Assembly: GCF_046244365.1 (NCBI RefSeq)
Contig: NZ_CP176395.1
Location: 3,906,001 to 3,970,000 of the forward strand
Source: Paenibacillus_V sp046244365
GTDB lineage: Bacteria; Bacillota; Bacilli; Paenibacillales; NBRC-103111
Reading direction: 5' to 3'
DNA length: 64,000 nucleotides
Positions 40,335 to 48,862 of the stretch are shown piece by piece. The notes under the pieces were generated by a model, which was not told the origin of the DNA, ran no database searches, and worked only from the letters and a program-made list of their open reading frames with translations. Numbering within the stretch: position 1 is the first letter of the stretch; every line of letters starts with the position of its first letter. The translations under genes were made by a program, and so were the position numbers.

Positions 40335-40865
40335 ATGATACATACGTACAAAGGAATACGACCGCAGCTGCACGAATCCGTATTCATTGCGGATGGAGCG
40401 AAGCTCATCGGAGACGTGACGCTCGGAGAGCAGGCTACGGTATGGTACAATGCGGTGCTGCGAGGAGACCTGGCACCTGTCCGGATCGGCGACAGGTCGA
40501 ACATACAGGACGGCTGCATCGGTCATGTGAACACGGACCAGCCGCTGATCGTCGGCAATGACGTTTCCGTCGGTCACGGAGCAATCATTCACGGCTGCAC
40601 GATCGGAGACGGGAGTCTTATCGGTATGGGGGCCATCCTGCTGAACGGCGCCGACATCGGCCAATCCGTACTGGTTGCGGCAGGATCGCTAGTGCCCGAG
40701 AACAAAAAGATTCCCGCGTTCACGCTGGTGATGGGATCGCCGGCCAGGGTCGTACGCGAGCTGACGGAAGCGGACTTGCAGCGGATGAAACGGACGTCCG
40801 CCAGCTACGTGCAAAAAGGAATCGAGTTCCGAGCGGAGAGGGGAGACCTGCCTTATGAAATTTAG
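40335..40865 (+). CDS. Gamma carbonic anhydrase family protein
   Basis: 176 residues, left-handed beta-helix of hexapeptide repeats. The three zinc histidines are seen in NIQDGCIGHVN (about residue 66) and VGHGAIIHGCTIGDG (about 83 and 88). The N-terminal YNAVLRGDLAPVRIGDRSNI is typical of the YrdA/PaaY/CaiE group. Possible carbonic anhydrase, though many members have no detected activity. ATG 40335 follows GGAGGAGAA; the 3' end overlaps ypiF by 11 bases. Confidence 0.87.
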   Translation: MIHTYKGIRPQLHESVFIADGAKLIGDVTLGEQATVWYNAVLRGDLAPVRIGDRSNIQDGCIGHVNTDQPLIVGNDVSVGHGAIIHGCTIGDGSLIGMGAILLNGADIGQSVLVAAGSLVPENKKIPAFTLVMGSPARVVRELTEADLQRMKRTSASYVQKGIEFRAERGDLPYEI

Positions 40866-41292
40866 CGATATCAAAAAAGACCAATGGGCCGACCTTCAGC
40901 CCTATTTAGACACTTGCCTGGTGCCTTTAACCGGCCTGACCGGGGGAGAGGAGCCATGGGAGGTTACGCAGGCGCTGGAACGGCTGGCGGACATTATGGA
41001 GCCGGTCGAGATCCCTTTTAAAGGGCGGGTCGTCACTTATCCTTCGCTTCATTATAATGGCCAGCCGGGTTCGTTCGTCGCCGGTGTCAACCATTTATGC
41101 GGTAAGCTTAGGGAAGGCGGTTTCGCTTACGTCATTCTCATTAGCGCGGACCCGGCCATATCGATCATGTCGTTCGAAGGCGCGGATTTGTTTCTTTCGG
41201 CGGAAGACGCAAGCGGCGGGAAGGCGCTTATCGGAGAGAAGCTGCAGGAGGTTTGGCGGCGGGAGAAGGAAAAGTTAACGAAAGACGCATGA
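40855..41292 (+). CDS. ypiF: YpiF family protein (DUF2487)
   Basis: 145 residues. MKFSDIKKDQWADLQPYLDT and a later GGFAYVILISADP fit DUF2487. Position immediately before qcrA is the same as B. subtilis ypiF. Soluble; no function known. The start lies within the end of the carbonic anhydrase gene, so the two are coupled. Confidence 0.8.
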   Translation: MKFSDIKKDQWADLQPYLDTCLVPLTGLTGGEEPWEVTQALERLADIMEPVEIPFKGRVVTYPSLHYNGQPGSFVAGVNHLCGKLREGGFAYVILISADPAISIMSFEGADLFLSAEDASGGKALIGEKLQEVWRREKEKLTKDA

Positions 41293-41515
41293 ATGTAACG
41301 CTTTTGGAAAAAGCTATAGCTATTGTTGACCTATAATTGATATGTGACAATTTCGTTAACGTTTGGGCGAACGCCGAGCAAACGGGTCGCCATTTATCTT
41401 CAGCCGTTCTTGACGCTTATAGGGACGTAAGCTATTATATTTATGTCCTAGTATGTTGTAAGGTTCTGTCGATTAGACATGATGATATGAATGGCAAAAG
41501 GGGGTAGAAGAGAAC

Positions 41516-42067
41516 ATGAGCGAGAGCAGAAAACACGCATCCCATGGATCGGAGAACATGCCGGTGGCAAAGCGGGAAATGTCGCGACGTCAATTTTTGT
41601 CGTACACGCTAGGCGGAACGGGAGGCTTCTTGGCTGCAGGCATGCTCGTACCGATGATTCGTTTTGCCGTCGATCCGGTGCTGCAACCGAAAAAGGAAGC
41701 GGACTGGGTTAAGGTTGTCGAAACGAGCAAGGTAACGGATTCGCCGCAAGCCTTTAAATTCCAAATCCATCAAGTTGACGGCTGGTATGAAAGCGATCCG
41801 GAGATCGAGGCTTTTATTTCGAAGGACAAGAGCGGCAACATTTTCGCATTGAATCCGACGTGTAAGCACCTTGGTTGTACGGTTGGCTGGAATAACAACG
41901 CCGATTACAAGGATCAGTTTTACTGTCCGTGTCACGGCGCGCATTACACGAAGGAAGGCAAGCAGCTTGCTGTTTCAACCGCGCCTTTGGACGAGTACAA
42001 AGTGAAGATCGAGAACGGCTTCGTATACTTGGGTCAACTCGGTCCGAACCAAATCGCAAATAAGTAA
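41516..42067 (+). CDS. qcrA: Menaquinol:cytochrome c reductase iron-sulfur (Rieske) subunit
   Basis: 183 residues. The N-terminus has SRRQFLSYTLGGTGG followed by a hydrophobic helix, consistent with Tat-type export and membrane anchoring. Rieske ligands: CKHLGCTVGW (about residue 119) and CPCHGAHY (about 141). First subunit of the bc-type complex that passes electrons from menaquinol to cytochrome c. AAAGGGGGTAG precedes ATG. qcrB begins 17 bases after the stop. Confidence 0.97.
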   Translation: MSESRKHASHGSENMPVAKREMSRRQFLSYTLGGTGGFLAAGMLVPMIRFAVDPVLQPKKEADWVKVVETSKVTDSPQAFKFQIHQVDGWYESDPEIEAFISKDKSGNIFALNPTCKHLGCTVGWNNNADYKDQFYCPCHGAHYTKEGKQLAVSTAPLDEYKVKIENGFVYLGQLGPNQIANK

Positions 42068-42084
42068 GGAGGCGTAACAGTTAA

Positions 42085-42756
42085 ATGCTGAAAGGTCTTT
42101 ATAATTGGGTAGACGAACGCCTTGACATTACGCCAATGTGGAGAGACGTTGCCGATCACGAAGTTCCTGAACACGTGAACCCGGCGCATCACTTTTCCGC
42201 ATTCGTTTACTGTTTTGGGGGATTGACCTTCTTTATCACGGTCATTCAAATATTGTCCGGCATGTTTCTGACGATGTACTACACGCCCGATATCATTAAC
42301 GCGTACAAGAGCGTCGACTTCCTGCAGCACAAGGTTGCATTCGGCGTCATCGTTCGCGGTATGCATCACTGGGGAGCGAGCCTTGTTATCGTCATGATGT
42401 TCCTACATACCCTTCGCGTATTCTTCACAGGCTCCTACAAAGCGCCGCGCGAAATGAACTGGGTTGTCGGGATGCTGATTTTCTTCGTCATGTTAGGTCT
42501 TGGTTTCACGGGATACTTGCTGCCTTGGGATAACAAAGCGTATTTCGCTACCCAAGTAGGTATTCAAATTGCCGCTTCGCCTCCGATTATCGGTGACTAC
42601 ATCAAGACGTTGCTGCAAGGGGGAGATATCGTAGGAGCGACAACCTTGACAAGATTTTTCGCGATTCACGTGTTCTTCTTGCCTGGAGCGCTGCTAGCTC
42701 TTCTTGCCGGTCACTTTATTATGATTCGGAAGCAAGGCATTTCCGGACCACTATAA
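42085..42756 (+). CDS. qcrB: Menaquinol:cytochrome c reductase cytochrome b subunit
   Basis: 223 residues, four membrane helices, b6-type (short). Heme-ligand histidines are in RGMHHWGASLVIVMMFLHTL (helix B) and FAIHVFFLPGALLALLAGHF (helix D). The quinone-site segment GFTGYLLPWDNKAYFATQVG is conserved. TAAGGAGGCG lies upstream. Works with QcrA and QcrC. Confidence 0.97.
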   Translation: MLKGLYNWVDERLDITPMWRDVADHEVPEHVNPAHHFSAFVYCFGGLTFFITVIQILSGMFLTMYYTPDIINAYKSVDFLQHKVAFGVIVRGMHHWGASLVIVMMFLHTLRVFFTGSYKAPREMNWVVGMLIFFVMLGLGFTGYLLPWDNKAYFATQVGIQIAASPPIIGDYIKTLLQGGDIVGATTLTRFFAIHVFFLPGALLALLAGHFIMIRKQGISGPL

Positions 42757-42777
42757 GATCATAAGGAGGGGAAGAGC

Positions 42778-43668
42778 GTGGCTCACGGTCATAAAAGTGA
42801 TGAAAAGATCGTTTACGTAGGCGATTCGCGTGTGCGTCAAAAATCGAACCGCCCGTTGCCGATCGATTACTCTGCATATCCGGGCAAATCCGAAGCATTC
42901 ATCCCTAACTTCCTGCTCAAGGAATGGATGGTTGCGGCTGTTTGCTTGGTCGGTATTCTTGCGCTGACCATGTCCGAACCGGCACCGCTCGGTTATCCGG
43001 CTGATCCGACTACGCCAGGATATATTCCGATGCCGGACTGGTACTTCCTATTCTTGTACCAGCTTCTGAAATACCCGTACGCATCGGGCGATTACAAGCT
43101 GATCGGTGCGCTTGTCCTTCCCGGTCTTCTGTTCGGCGGCTTGCTGTTGGCGCCGTTCCTCGATTCGGGCAAGGAAAGAAGGTTTTACAGAAGACCGATC
43201 GCTTCAAGCTTGATGATTGTATCGCTTGTTGCGGTTACTTATCTGACCGTCTTCTCTTGGCACCACTACACCAAAGAGATGGAAGCTAAAGGCATGATTC
43301 CGGAGCATATCAAACGCGAGGAAGAAATGCACGAAGCGAAGAAGAGCGGCAAACCCGCGCCTTCGACGGATAAGAAAGCGGCGGCGGTCGCGGTCGTCGA
43401 TCCGACTGACCCGGCAGCCGAAATCTACAAGAAATCGACTTGTATTTCTTGCCACGGCGACGGCCTGAAAGGGATGGCTGCGGCAAAAATTCCGGCACTT
43501 ACCGGAGTCGGCGACAAGCATGACAAAGCCGGTATCGTCAAGATCATGAAAGAAGGCGTTGGCCAAATGCCTCCGGGCTTATGGGATGCCAATAAAGGCA
43601 AAGGCTTGACCGATGCCGATCTTGATAAATTGGCCGACTGGCTTGCCAAGCAGAAAAAAGCGCAATAA
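42778..43668 (+). CDS. qcrC: Menaquinol:cytochrome c reductase cytochrome b/c fusion subunit
   Basis: 296 residues. The N-terminal part has three helices like subunit IV of b6f (EPAPLGYPADPTTPGYIPMP near residue 62), then a charged linker rich in Lys/Ala (about 180-210), then a cytochrome c domain with heme motif CISCH at about residue 221 and a Met ligand in GQMPPGLWD near 262. This fusion is characteristic of Bacillus-type bc complexes. GTG 42778 follows AAGGAGGGGAAG. Confidence 0.97.
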   Translation: MAHGHKSDEKIVYVGDSRVRQKSNRPLPIDYSAYPGKSEAFIPNFLLKEWMVAAVCLVGILALTMSEPAPLGYPADPTTPGYIPMPDWYFLFLYQLLKYPYASGDYKLIGALVLPGLLFGGLLLAPFLDSGKERRFYRRPIASSLMIVSLVAVTYLTVFSWHHYTKEMEAKGMIPEHIKREEEMHEAKKSGKPAPSTDKKAAAVAVVDPTDPAAEIYKKSTCISCHGDGLKGMAAAKIPALTGVGDKHDKAGIVKIMKEGVGQMPPGLWDANKGKGLTDADLDKLADWLAKQKKAQ

Positions 43669-43679
43669 TGCACCGAATG

Positions 43680-43715
43680 AAGCCTGACCCTCGAATGAGC
43701 GGTCAGGCTTTTCTA
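43680..43715 (+). terminator. Intrinsic terminator of qcrABC
   Basis: The perfect 10-bp stem AAGCCTGACC / GGTCAGGCTT with an 11-base loop is followed by TTCT. Confidence 0.85.
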
Positions 43716-43779
43716 AATATTAGGAGCGTTAGCTGACGCTGTACGGGTATCACATTAATCGGACTAGTGGGGATAGCTT

Positions 43780-44418
43780 ATGCCGACATCGCTTTCGCAT
43801 TTTTGGAGCAGACCGTTTCTGACTTCGCGGTCGGTGCTTTGGACATTGTTTTTGGTTAATTTGGGTGGGACCTATTACGGCTACGTTTGGTATTGGGAGC
43901 AGCTTAAGCTGACTGTCGAAACGAAGCCTCTCTGGATGGTTATTTTAGTTCCCGACAGTCCGACGGGCAGTTTGTTTTTTACACTGGGACTGCTTTATTT
44001 ACTGATCGACAGCTATCGTTCTCCCGTCATTGGCAAATCTTCTGCGCTGCGTTCCATGATCGAGACGGTGGGCGTCGTCTCTTCCTTTAAATACGGCATA
44101 TGGGCGGTAGTCGTTATCGTTGCGGCTAACGCTCAAGGATCGCCGGGAGCATGGCAGGACTGGATGCTGTCCATTTCCCATCTCGGGATGGCTGCAGAAG
44201 CGCTGTTGTTCGCCCGCTTCTTCAACATTCGGCCGATCGGGCTGGCGGCTGCCGCTCTGTGGGTGTTTGCAAGCGACTTTGTCGATTACACCTATGATGT
44301 GTTCCCGGCGCTGCCGAAAGTGCTGTTGGACGACCTTCCTGTTATTCAATTGTTCACGATTTTGCTAAGCGCAATCAGTTTACTCGTATTCTACATGCTT
44401 TCGGCCAAAAGAACATAG
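43780..44418 (+). CDS. ypjA: YpjA family membrane protein (DUF1405)
   Basis: 212 residues with about six membrane helices. Family-like segments are LFLVNLGGTYYGYVWYWEQL near residue 25, VPDSPTGSLFFTLGLLY near 57 and FASDFVDYTYDVFPALP near 168. Its place after qcrC matches B. subtilis ypjA. No catalytic motif and no known function. The start has only a weak GGGGATAG site. Confidence 0.8.
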   Translation: MPTSLSHFWSRPFLTSRSVLWTLFLVNLGGTYYGYVWYWEQLKLTVETKPLWMVILVPDSPTGSLFFTLGLLYLLIDSYRSPVIGKSSALRSMIETVGVVSSFKYGIWAVVVIVAANAQGSPGAWQDWMLSISHLGMAAEALLFARFFNIRPIGLAAAALWVFASDFVDYTYDVFPALPKVLLDDLPVIQLFTILLSAISLLVFYMLSAKRT

Positions 44419-44459
44419 CCGGATTCGCTCAATCCGCTTCGGATCGGCGGTCTAAAACC

Positions 44460-44499
44460 GGACATCCCCCCATATCTTATTGATGAGGAGGGGATGTCC
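44460..44499 (+). promoter_or_regulatory. Hairpin sequestering the ypjB ribosome site
   Basis: GGACATCCCC (44460-44469) pairs perfectly over 10 bp with GGGGATGTCC (44490-44499), ending at the base before ATG 44500 and covering the GAGGAGGGG ribosome site. No T-run follows, so it is not a terminator. Confidence 0.6.
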
Positions 44500-45363
44500 A
44501 TGTTCGTTAAGGGCTATCGGAAAGTATTCATCCTGCTTGTCCTATGCCTCCTGCTTGCCGTAATAGGGGGTTGTATCCGTCAAGAGCAAAAGCAAAAGCC
44601 GGCGCTGGCAGGAGCGGAGGATTATCGTAAGCTCGAACAGCTGAATCGAGCGGCGGATGACATATACAAGCAGGTTTCGGAAGGGAATATCGTCGGGGCT
44701 CTGGATAGAATGAATGAAATCAGCTTGCTCATTCCGACGATCCACTACGGCGGGGTTACGACGGTGGAAGGGATGAACGCATTGGCGCAGTCCGTCGTTC
44801 AAGCGAAGCGTTCGTTTAACAGCGTGTATGCATCGCAGCAGGAAACGTTGCTGGCAGCCGCCAAAATCAGGCTGGTAGCGGACGCGCTTACGCATCGTAA
44901 CGAGCCGATGTGGCTTCAATATTATAAAGTGATGAAAGAGGATGTGCGCGCGCTCGAGCTTGCGGCCCAGCAGCAGAAGGCAGCCCAGCTTGTGCAGGCT
45001 GCCGCCAGGTATGAACAGCATTACTTGACGATCCGGCCCGCCTTGTTCATTAGCAAAGAGCCCTCGGATGTCGAAAAGCTCGATTCCCTGCTGTCGTTCA
45101 TCAAGACGCAGGCTTCAGCGAAAACGATTCCTTACGGCAATATTACTTCCGTATCGTCCACCTTGCAGGATACGCTCGATCTTGTGTTCGGCAAACGGGA
45201 GGAGGATACCGCATATCTGCCTCTCGGCCAGAACGGCAATCCCGTCTGGTGGGCGGCACTGATGGCGCTCATCATCATCCCCGTCCTTATCTTCGCAGGG
45301 TGGCGCATGCATGCGGAGCGCAGTCTGATTAGGTTGGGACCGAACGAGAAGGAAAAGATGTAG
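44500..45363 (+). CDS. ypjB: Sporulation protein YpjB
   Basis: 287 residues. An N-terminal hydrophobic segment with lipobox-like VIGGC (Cys at about residue 25) is followed by a helical extracytoplasmic domain, and a C-terminal helix (about 253-272, WWAALMALIIIPVLIFAGW) with a basic tail. YpjB affects sporulation in Bacillus by an unclear route. ATG 44500 is chosen for spacing from GAGGAGGGG; ATG 44494 is in frame but abuts it. A 10-bp hairpin covers this start region. Confidence 0.8.
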   Translation: MFVKGYRKVFILLVLCLLLAVIGGCIRQEQKQKPALAGAEDYRKLEQLNRAADDIYKQVSEGNIVGALDRMNEISLLIPTIHYGGVTTVEGMNALAQSVVQAKRSFNSVYASQQETLLAAAKIRLVADALTHRNEPMWLQYYKVMKEDVRALELAAQQQKAAQLVQAAARYEQHYLTIRPALFISKEPSDVEKLDSLLSFIKTQASAKTIPYGNITSVSSTLQDTLDLVFGKREEDTAYLPLGQNGNPVWWAALMALIIIPVLIFAGWRMHAERSLIRLGPNEKEKM

Positions 45364-45396
45364 GGATGTCGTCCTCTTTTTACCTGCCATCACAAT

Positions 45397-45442
45397 GAAA
45401 AGAAGGGAGCCCCCAGCGAAGCGAGGGGTTCCCTTCTTTTTC
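45397..45442. terminator. Bidirectional terminator between ypjB and ypjC
   Basis: AAAGAAGGGAgcCCCC pairs with GGGGttCCCTTCTTT around AGCGAAGCGA; Ts follow on the plus strand and, from the A-run on the left, also on the minus strand. It serves both convergent genes. Confidence 0.9.
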
Positions 45443-46310
45443 ATCCCTCCTTAAATCCTTCCCCTAGCACGTCATGCACATCGCTGATAATGATAAACGC
45501 CCGAGGATCCACCGATTTGATCAGCGTCTGCAGTTGGCGCAGCTCCGAGCGGGCGACGACGCAATAGATGACTTCCTTGCTGCTTTGCGAGTATGCGCCT
45601 TTTGCCTGCAGAAGGGTGACGCCGCGATCCATTTCCTTGGTGATCAGCTTGGCTATCTCGCCGCTTCGATCGGATACGACCGTAAATGCTTTAGCGGCAT
45701 ATGCGCCTTCCGTAATAAAGTCGATCATCTTGGAGGCTATAAACACTGCCACCATCGTGTATAAGATTTTCTCGCGCGGGATGTACAAGATCGAAACGCC
45801 GATGATGATCGCGTCCAGCGCCAAAATGACCTGTCCCATCGACCATCCTTTCCATTTGTTCGCAAGCCTCGCGATAATATCCGAGCCCCCCGTTGTGCCA
45901 CCGTAACGAAACACGATCCCCAGCCCTGTGCCAAGGGTAACGCCGGCGTATAACGTAGCCAGAAAATAGTCCTGCTGTGTCGTAAAAGGTTGAATCCATC
46001 CCCGGTGAATCATGATTTCCATAACCCATAGGAAGAAGGATACGGAAACCGTTCCGAAAATCGAGTAGGCCATCGGTCCTTTCCCAAGCGCTTTCCAGCC
46101 GATTAGGAATAGCGGAACATTCAAGAGGAGCGTCGTATAAGATGGAGGGAGATCCAGCGAATAGTTAAGAAGCAGGGCGACTCCTGTCACGCCGCCCTCC
46201 ATCAGCTCGTTCGATATGACGAAATAGTGGAGGCCGAAAGCGTAAATGGCGGTCCCGACAATGATCGGTAAGATCTGTTTCAGCAATAGCTTGTCCATAG
46301 CACGGAGCAT
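45441..46310 (-). CDS. ypjC: YitT family membrane protein (YpjC)
   Basis: 289 residues: five to six membrane helices over the first 190 residues, with the conserved GGVTGVALLLNY and FRYGGTTGGSDIIARL segments, then a cytoplasmic DUF2179 domain (about 200-285; KEVIYCVVARSELRQLQTLI). The family is common in Firmicutes with no fixed function; transport is suspected. Convergent with ypjB and divergent from ypjD. AAGGAGG lies eleven bases before the ATG. Confidence 0.85.
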   Translation of the reverse strand: MLRAMDKLLLKQILPIIVGTAIYAFGLHYFVISNELMEGGVTGVALLLNYSLDLPPSYTTLLLNVPLFLIGWKALGKGPMAYSIFGTVSVSFFLWVMEIMIHRGWIQPFTTQQDYFLATLYAGVTLGTGLGIVFRYGGTTGGSDIIARLANKWKGWSMGQVILALDAIIIGVSILYIPREKILYTMVAVFIASKMIDFITEGAYAAKAFTVVSDRSGEIAKLITKEMDRGVTLLQAKGAYSQSSKEVIYCVVARSELRQLQTLIKSVDPRAFIIISDVHDVLGEGFKEG

Positions 46311-46519
46311 GGTTGTTGAAGCCTCCTTGTCGAAAAAAAGGGAATATCTAGAAGATGGAGCGGCCGATAACGTACATTATACCCGTTTTTTTGCGAAAAG
46401 CATTTGTTTTCAACAAAGCTTTCGGTTAACATGGATGAAAGGGAACGTTTGTTCAATCATCACTAGCCGGGCCTGAAGGGTCTACGGTGCTACTGATCAC
46501 ATAGAAGGAAGGGGACCCG

Positions 46520-46858
46520 ATGTCACAAAAATCATTGCAAGAGCTGCAGCAGGAAGTCGATCGGTACATATCGCAGTACAAGGAAGGGTATTTCAGTCCT
46601 CTATCCATGCTTGCCCGCATGTCGGAGGAAGTCGGCGAGCTCGCTCGCGAAGTGAATCACCGGTTCGGCGAAAAGCCGAAAAAGCATGATGAAGAGGATA
46701 ATTCGATCGAGATGGAGCTAGGCGATATTTTATTCATTGTCATATGTTTCGCCAATTCTCTCGGTATCGATCTGACCGAATCGCATGACCGCGTTATGGA
46801 GAAGTTTCGTACCCGAGACGCGAACCGCTGGACTCCTGTCGATTCCGAACCGCAATAA
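46520..46858 (+). CDS. ypjD: MazG-like nucleotide pyrophosphohydrolase (YpjD)
   Basis: 112 residues. The metal-binding pattern E-E-x2-E is in MSEEVGELAREVNHRFG (about residues 35-50) and the second in EMELGDILFIVI (about 67), as in all-alpha NTP pyrophosphohydrolases. Likely hydrolyses non-canonical nucleoside triphosphates. AAGGAAGGGG precedes ATG. Upstream of dapB as in B. subtilis. Confidence 0.88.
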   Translation: MSQKSLQELQQEVDRYISQYKEGYFSPLSMLARMSEEVGELAREVNHRFGEKPKKHDEEDNSIEMELGDILFIVICFANSLGIDLTESHDRVMEKFRTRDANRWTPVDSEPQ

Positions 46859-46997
46859 CGATCATATGCTGTACCATCACCTGATGCACGTAGGGGATCC
46901 GATGCGGACTCGTACGTGATGGGGGAACGGTTTTCCAGGAACGGAAGGCCGGTTTTCTAAAATGCTTTTTCATGCGAAAAGTATGGAGGGATGGACA

Positions 46998-47525
46998 GTG
47001 AGCGGTGAAACGTATATTCATGAAGCCTATGAAGCGATCCTCGTCAACGATTTCGAACGGGCGATTGCTTGCTTCGAACAAGCGATCCGGCTCAGTCCGG
47101 ATAACGGAAGTTACTACTATAAGCTGTCAGTGACATATGCCAGAAGCAACCGGTTGAACAAAGCGTTTGAATTCGCTCAGCGCGCTTGCGCATTGGAGCC
47201 GGACAACGAAGTTTTCACCAGCCATTTGCGGCATATTCAAGCAAGACAGCTGATCGAGCAGGCGGAAAAATATTTGGATTTCGATTTCGAGCAGCTTTAC
47301 ATGGCCGTCGAGCTTCTGAAAGAAGCCGCGCGGCTGGACCCGCTTTCGTTCAACGCCTATTTGCTTCTTGGCGTCGCCTATGGCAGCCTGGGCGATTATG
47401 CGGAGGCGATACAAGCGGTCAAGGAAGCGCTTCGTCTGGAACCGGACAACGAAAGCGGCATAAGGCTGCTTTCCGAATACGAAAGGCAATTTATTGCCTA
47501 CATGCGACTACGGCATACGAAGTAA
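46998..47525 (+). CDS. Tetratricopeptide repeat protein
   Basis: 175 residues with TPR units at about 6-38 (YEAILVNDFERAIACFEQAI), 39-72 and 115-148 (LGVAYGSLGDYAEAIQAVKE). GTG 46998 has GGAGGG seven bases before it; the in-frame ATG at 46983 precedes that site. Soluble, a likely protein-protein adaptor. No such gene lies between ypjD and dapB in B. subtilis. Partner unknown. Confidence 0.75.
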   Translation: MSGETYIHEAYEAILVNDFERAIACFEQAIRLSPDNGSYYYKLSVTYARSNRLNKAFEFAQRACALEPDNEVFTSHLRHIQARQLIEQAEKYLDFDFEQLYMAVELLKEAARLDPLSFNAYLLLGVAYGSLGDYAEAIQAVKEALRLEPDNESGIRLLSEYERQFIAYMRLRHTK

Positions 47526-47547
47526 GGAAAGGGTAAGGTGTCCATCC

Positions 47548-48351
47548 ATGAGTCAAACGATAAAAGTAGCAGTAGCTGGAGCAAGCGGCCGTATGGGGCA
47601 AGAAGTAGTCAAAATGGTGTTGAACGATCCGGAGCTGAAGCTGGTCGCCGCTGTCGGCCGGGCTTCGGCCGGATTGGACGCCGGACGTCTTGTCGGTAAA
47701 GAAGAATGCGGCGTTCTGATTAGCAATGATTTGGAACTGACGCTGGCGGAAACGAAGCCGGACGTTATCGTGGATTTCACAACGCCGCAAACGGTTATGA
47801 GCAATGCGCTTACCGCAATCAAATGTAAGGTTCGTCCGGTAATCGGTACGACCGGCTTGTCTCCGGCACAAATTGAAGAGCTGGACAAGTTGTGCCGCGA
47901 ACAGGAAATAGGCGGACTATTAGCGCCGAATTTTTCGATCGGGGCCATTCTGATGATGCAATTTGCAGCGCAAGCCGCTAAATATATGCCTCATGTAGAA
48001 ATTATCGAATACCACGGCGATCAAAAGCTTGACGCTCCTTCCGGAACGTCGATTAAAACCGCCGAACTGATTTCCCAAAACCGTCAGGAGCTCCGGCAAG
48101 GAAATCCTAGCGAGGAAGAGACAATTGAAGGAAGCCGCGGCGGTTACTACAACGGATTCCGTATACATAGCGTACGGCTGCCGGGCGTATTCGCGCAGCA
48201 GGAAGTTATTTTCGGCGGCTTTGGGCAAACGCTCAAGATCCGCCATGATTCATACGATAGAGCCGGATATATGCCGGGCGTCAACATCGCGGTCAAAAAA
48301 GTGATGGACTGCTCCGGCCTCGTTTACGGCTTCGAAAACTTCATGGATTAA
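47548..48351 (+). CDS. dapB: 4-hydroxy-tetrahydrodipicolinate reductase
   Basis: 267 residues. NAD(P)-binding VAVAGASGRMGQEVV at the N-terminus, VDFTTPQTV near 82, GTTGLSPAQ near 102, and the catalytic EYHGDQKLDAPSGTSIKTAE near 155. Step in lysine/diaminopimelate synthesis; its product also leads to spore dipicolinate. ATG 47548 has GGTAAGGTG upstream. Followed by mgsA. Confidence 0.97.
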   Translation: MSQTIKVAVAGASGRMGQEVVKMVLNDPELKLVAAVGRASAGLDAGRLVGKEECGVLISNDLELTLAETKPDVIVDFTTPQTVMSNALTAIKCKVRPVIGTTGLSPAQIEELDKLCREQEIGGLLAPNFSIGAILMMQFAAQAAKYMPHVEIIEYHGDQKLDAPSGTSIKTAELISQNRQELRQGNPSEEETIEGSRGGYYNGFRIHSVRLPGVFAQQEVIFGGFGQTLKIRHDSYDRAGYMPGVNIAVKKVMDCSGLVYGFENFMD

Positions 48352-48362
48352 GCGGCCGATCG

Positions 48363-48382
48363 CAACCGAATTCGGTTTTTTC
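48363..48382 (+). terminator. Weak terminator-like hairpin after dapB
   Basis: AACCG-AATT-CGGTT followed by TTTT; only a 5-bp stem. Confidence 0.45.
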
Positions 48383-48433
48383 GGTTACGAATGGCATGCT
48401 TACCGGTAGTCACCTGAGAAAGGGAGTGCAGGC

Positions 48434-48862
48434 ATGGGACTGAATATCGCTTTAATCGCACATGACCGTAAAAAAGACGAAATGGTCAATTTCGTCATCG
48501 CATATGAGCATGTCTTTGCAAGAGGACATTTTCTTTACGCAACAGGCACGACGGGAAAACGGATCATGGAGCAGACGCAACTGAACGTTCACCGCTTCAT
48601 GTCCGGACCGCTTGGCGGCGACCAGCAGATCGGAGCGTTAGTCGCGCAGAACGAGATGGATTTGCTTATCTTCTTACGCGATCCGCTTATGGCGCAGCCG
48701 CACGAACCGGACATTATCGCCCTTCTCAGGCTTTGCGACGTGCAAGGGATTCCGGTTGCGACCAATATCGCTACGGCTGAAATCTTGGTGAAGGCGCTCG
48801 ACCGGGGAGATTTTGCATGGCGCGAGCTCGTTCATAAATATAAGCCGGGTGAATTGGAATGA
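48434..48862 (+). CDS. mgsA: Methylglyoxal synthase
   Basis: 142 residues. Converts dihydroxyacetone phosphate to methylglyoxal. IALIAHDRKKDEMVNF at the start carries catalytic His and Asp, ATGTTGKRI binds phosphate, and MSGPLGGDQQIGALVA is the signature. Bacillithiol made by the next genes detoxifies methylglyoxal, so the grouping is functional. The stop overlaps the bshB1 start. Confidence 0.97.
   Translation: MGLNIALIAHDRKKDEMVNFVIAYEHVFARGHFLYATGTTGKRIMEQTQLNVHRFMSGPLGGDQQIGALVAQNEMDLLIFLRDPLMAQPHEPDIIALLRLCDVQGIPVATNIATAEILVKALDRGDFAWRELVHKYKPGELE

Noticed and set aside
41320..41360. Rex operator or sigma-A promoter before qcrA
   Set aside because: TTGACC, TATAAT and TGTGACAAT are present but with wrong spacing; no TTGTGA-N6-TCACAA palindrome was found.
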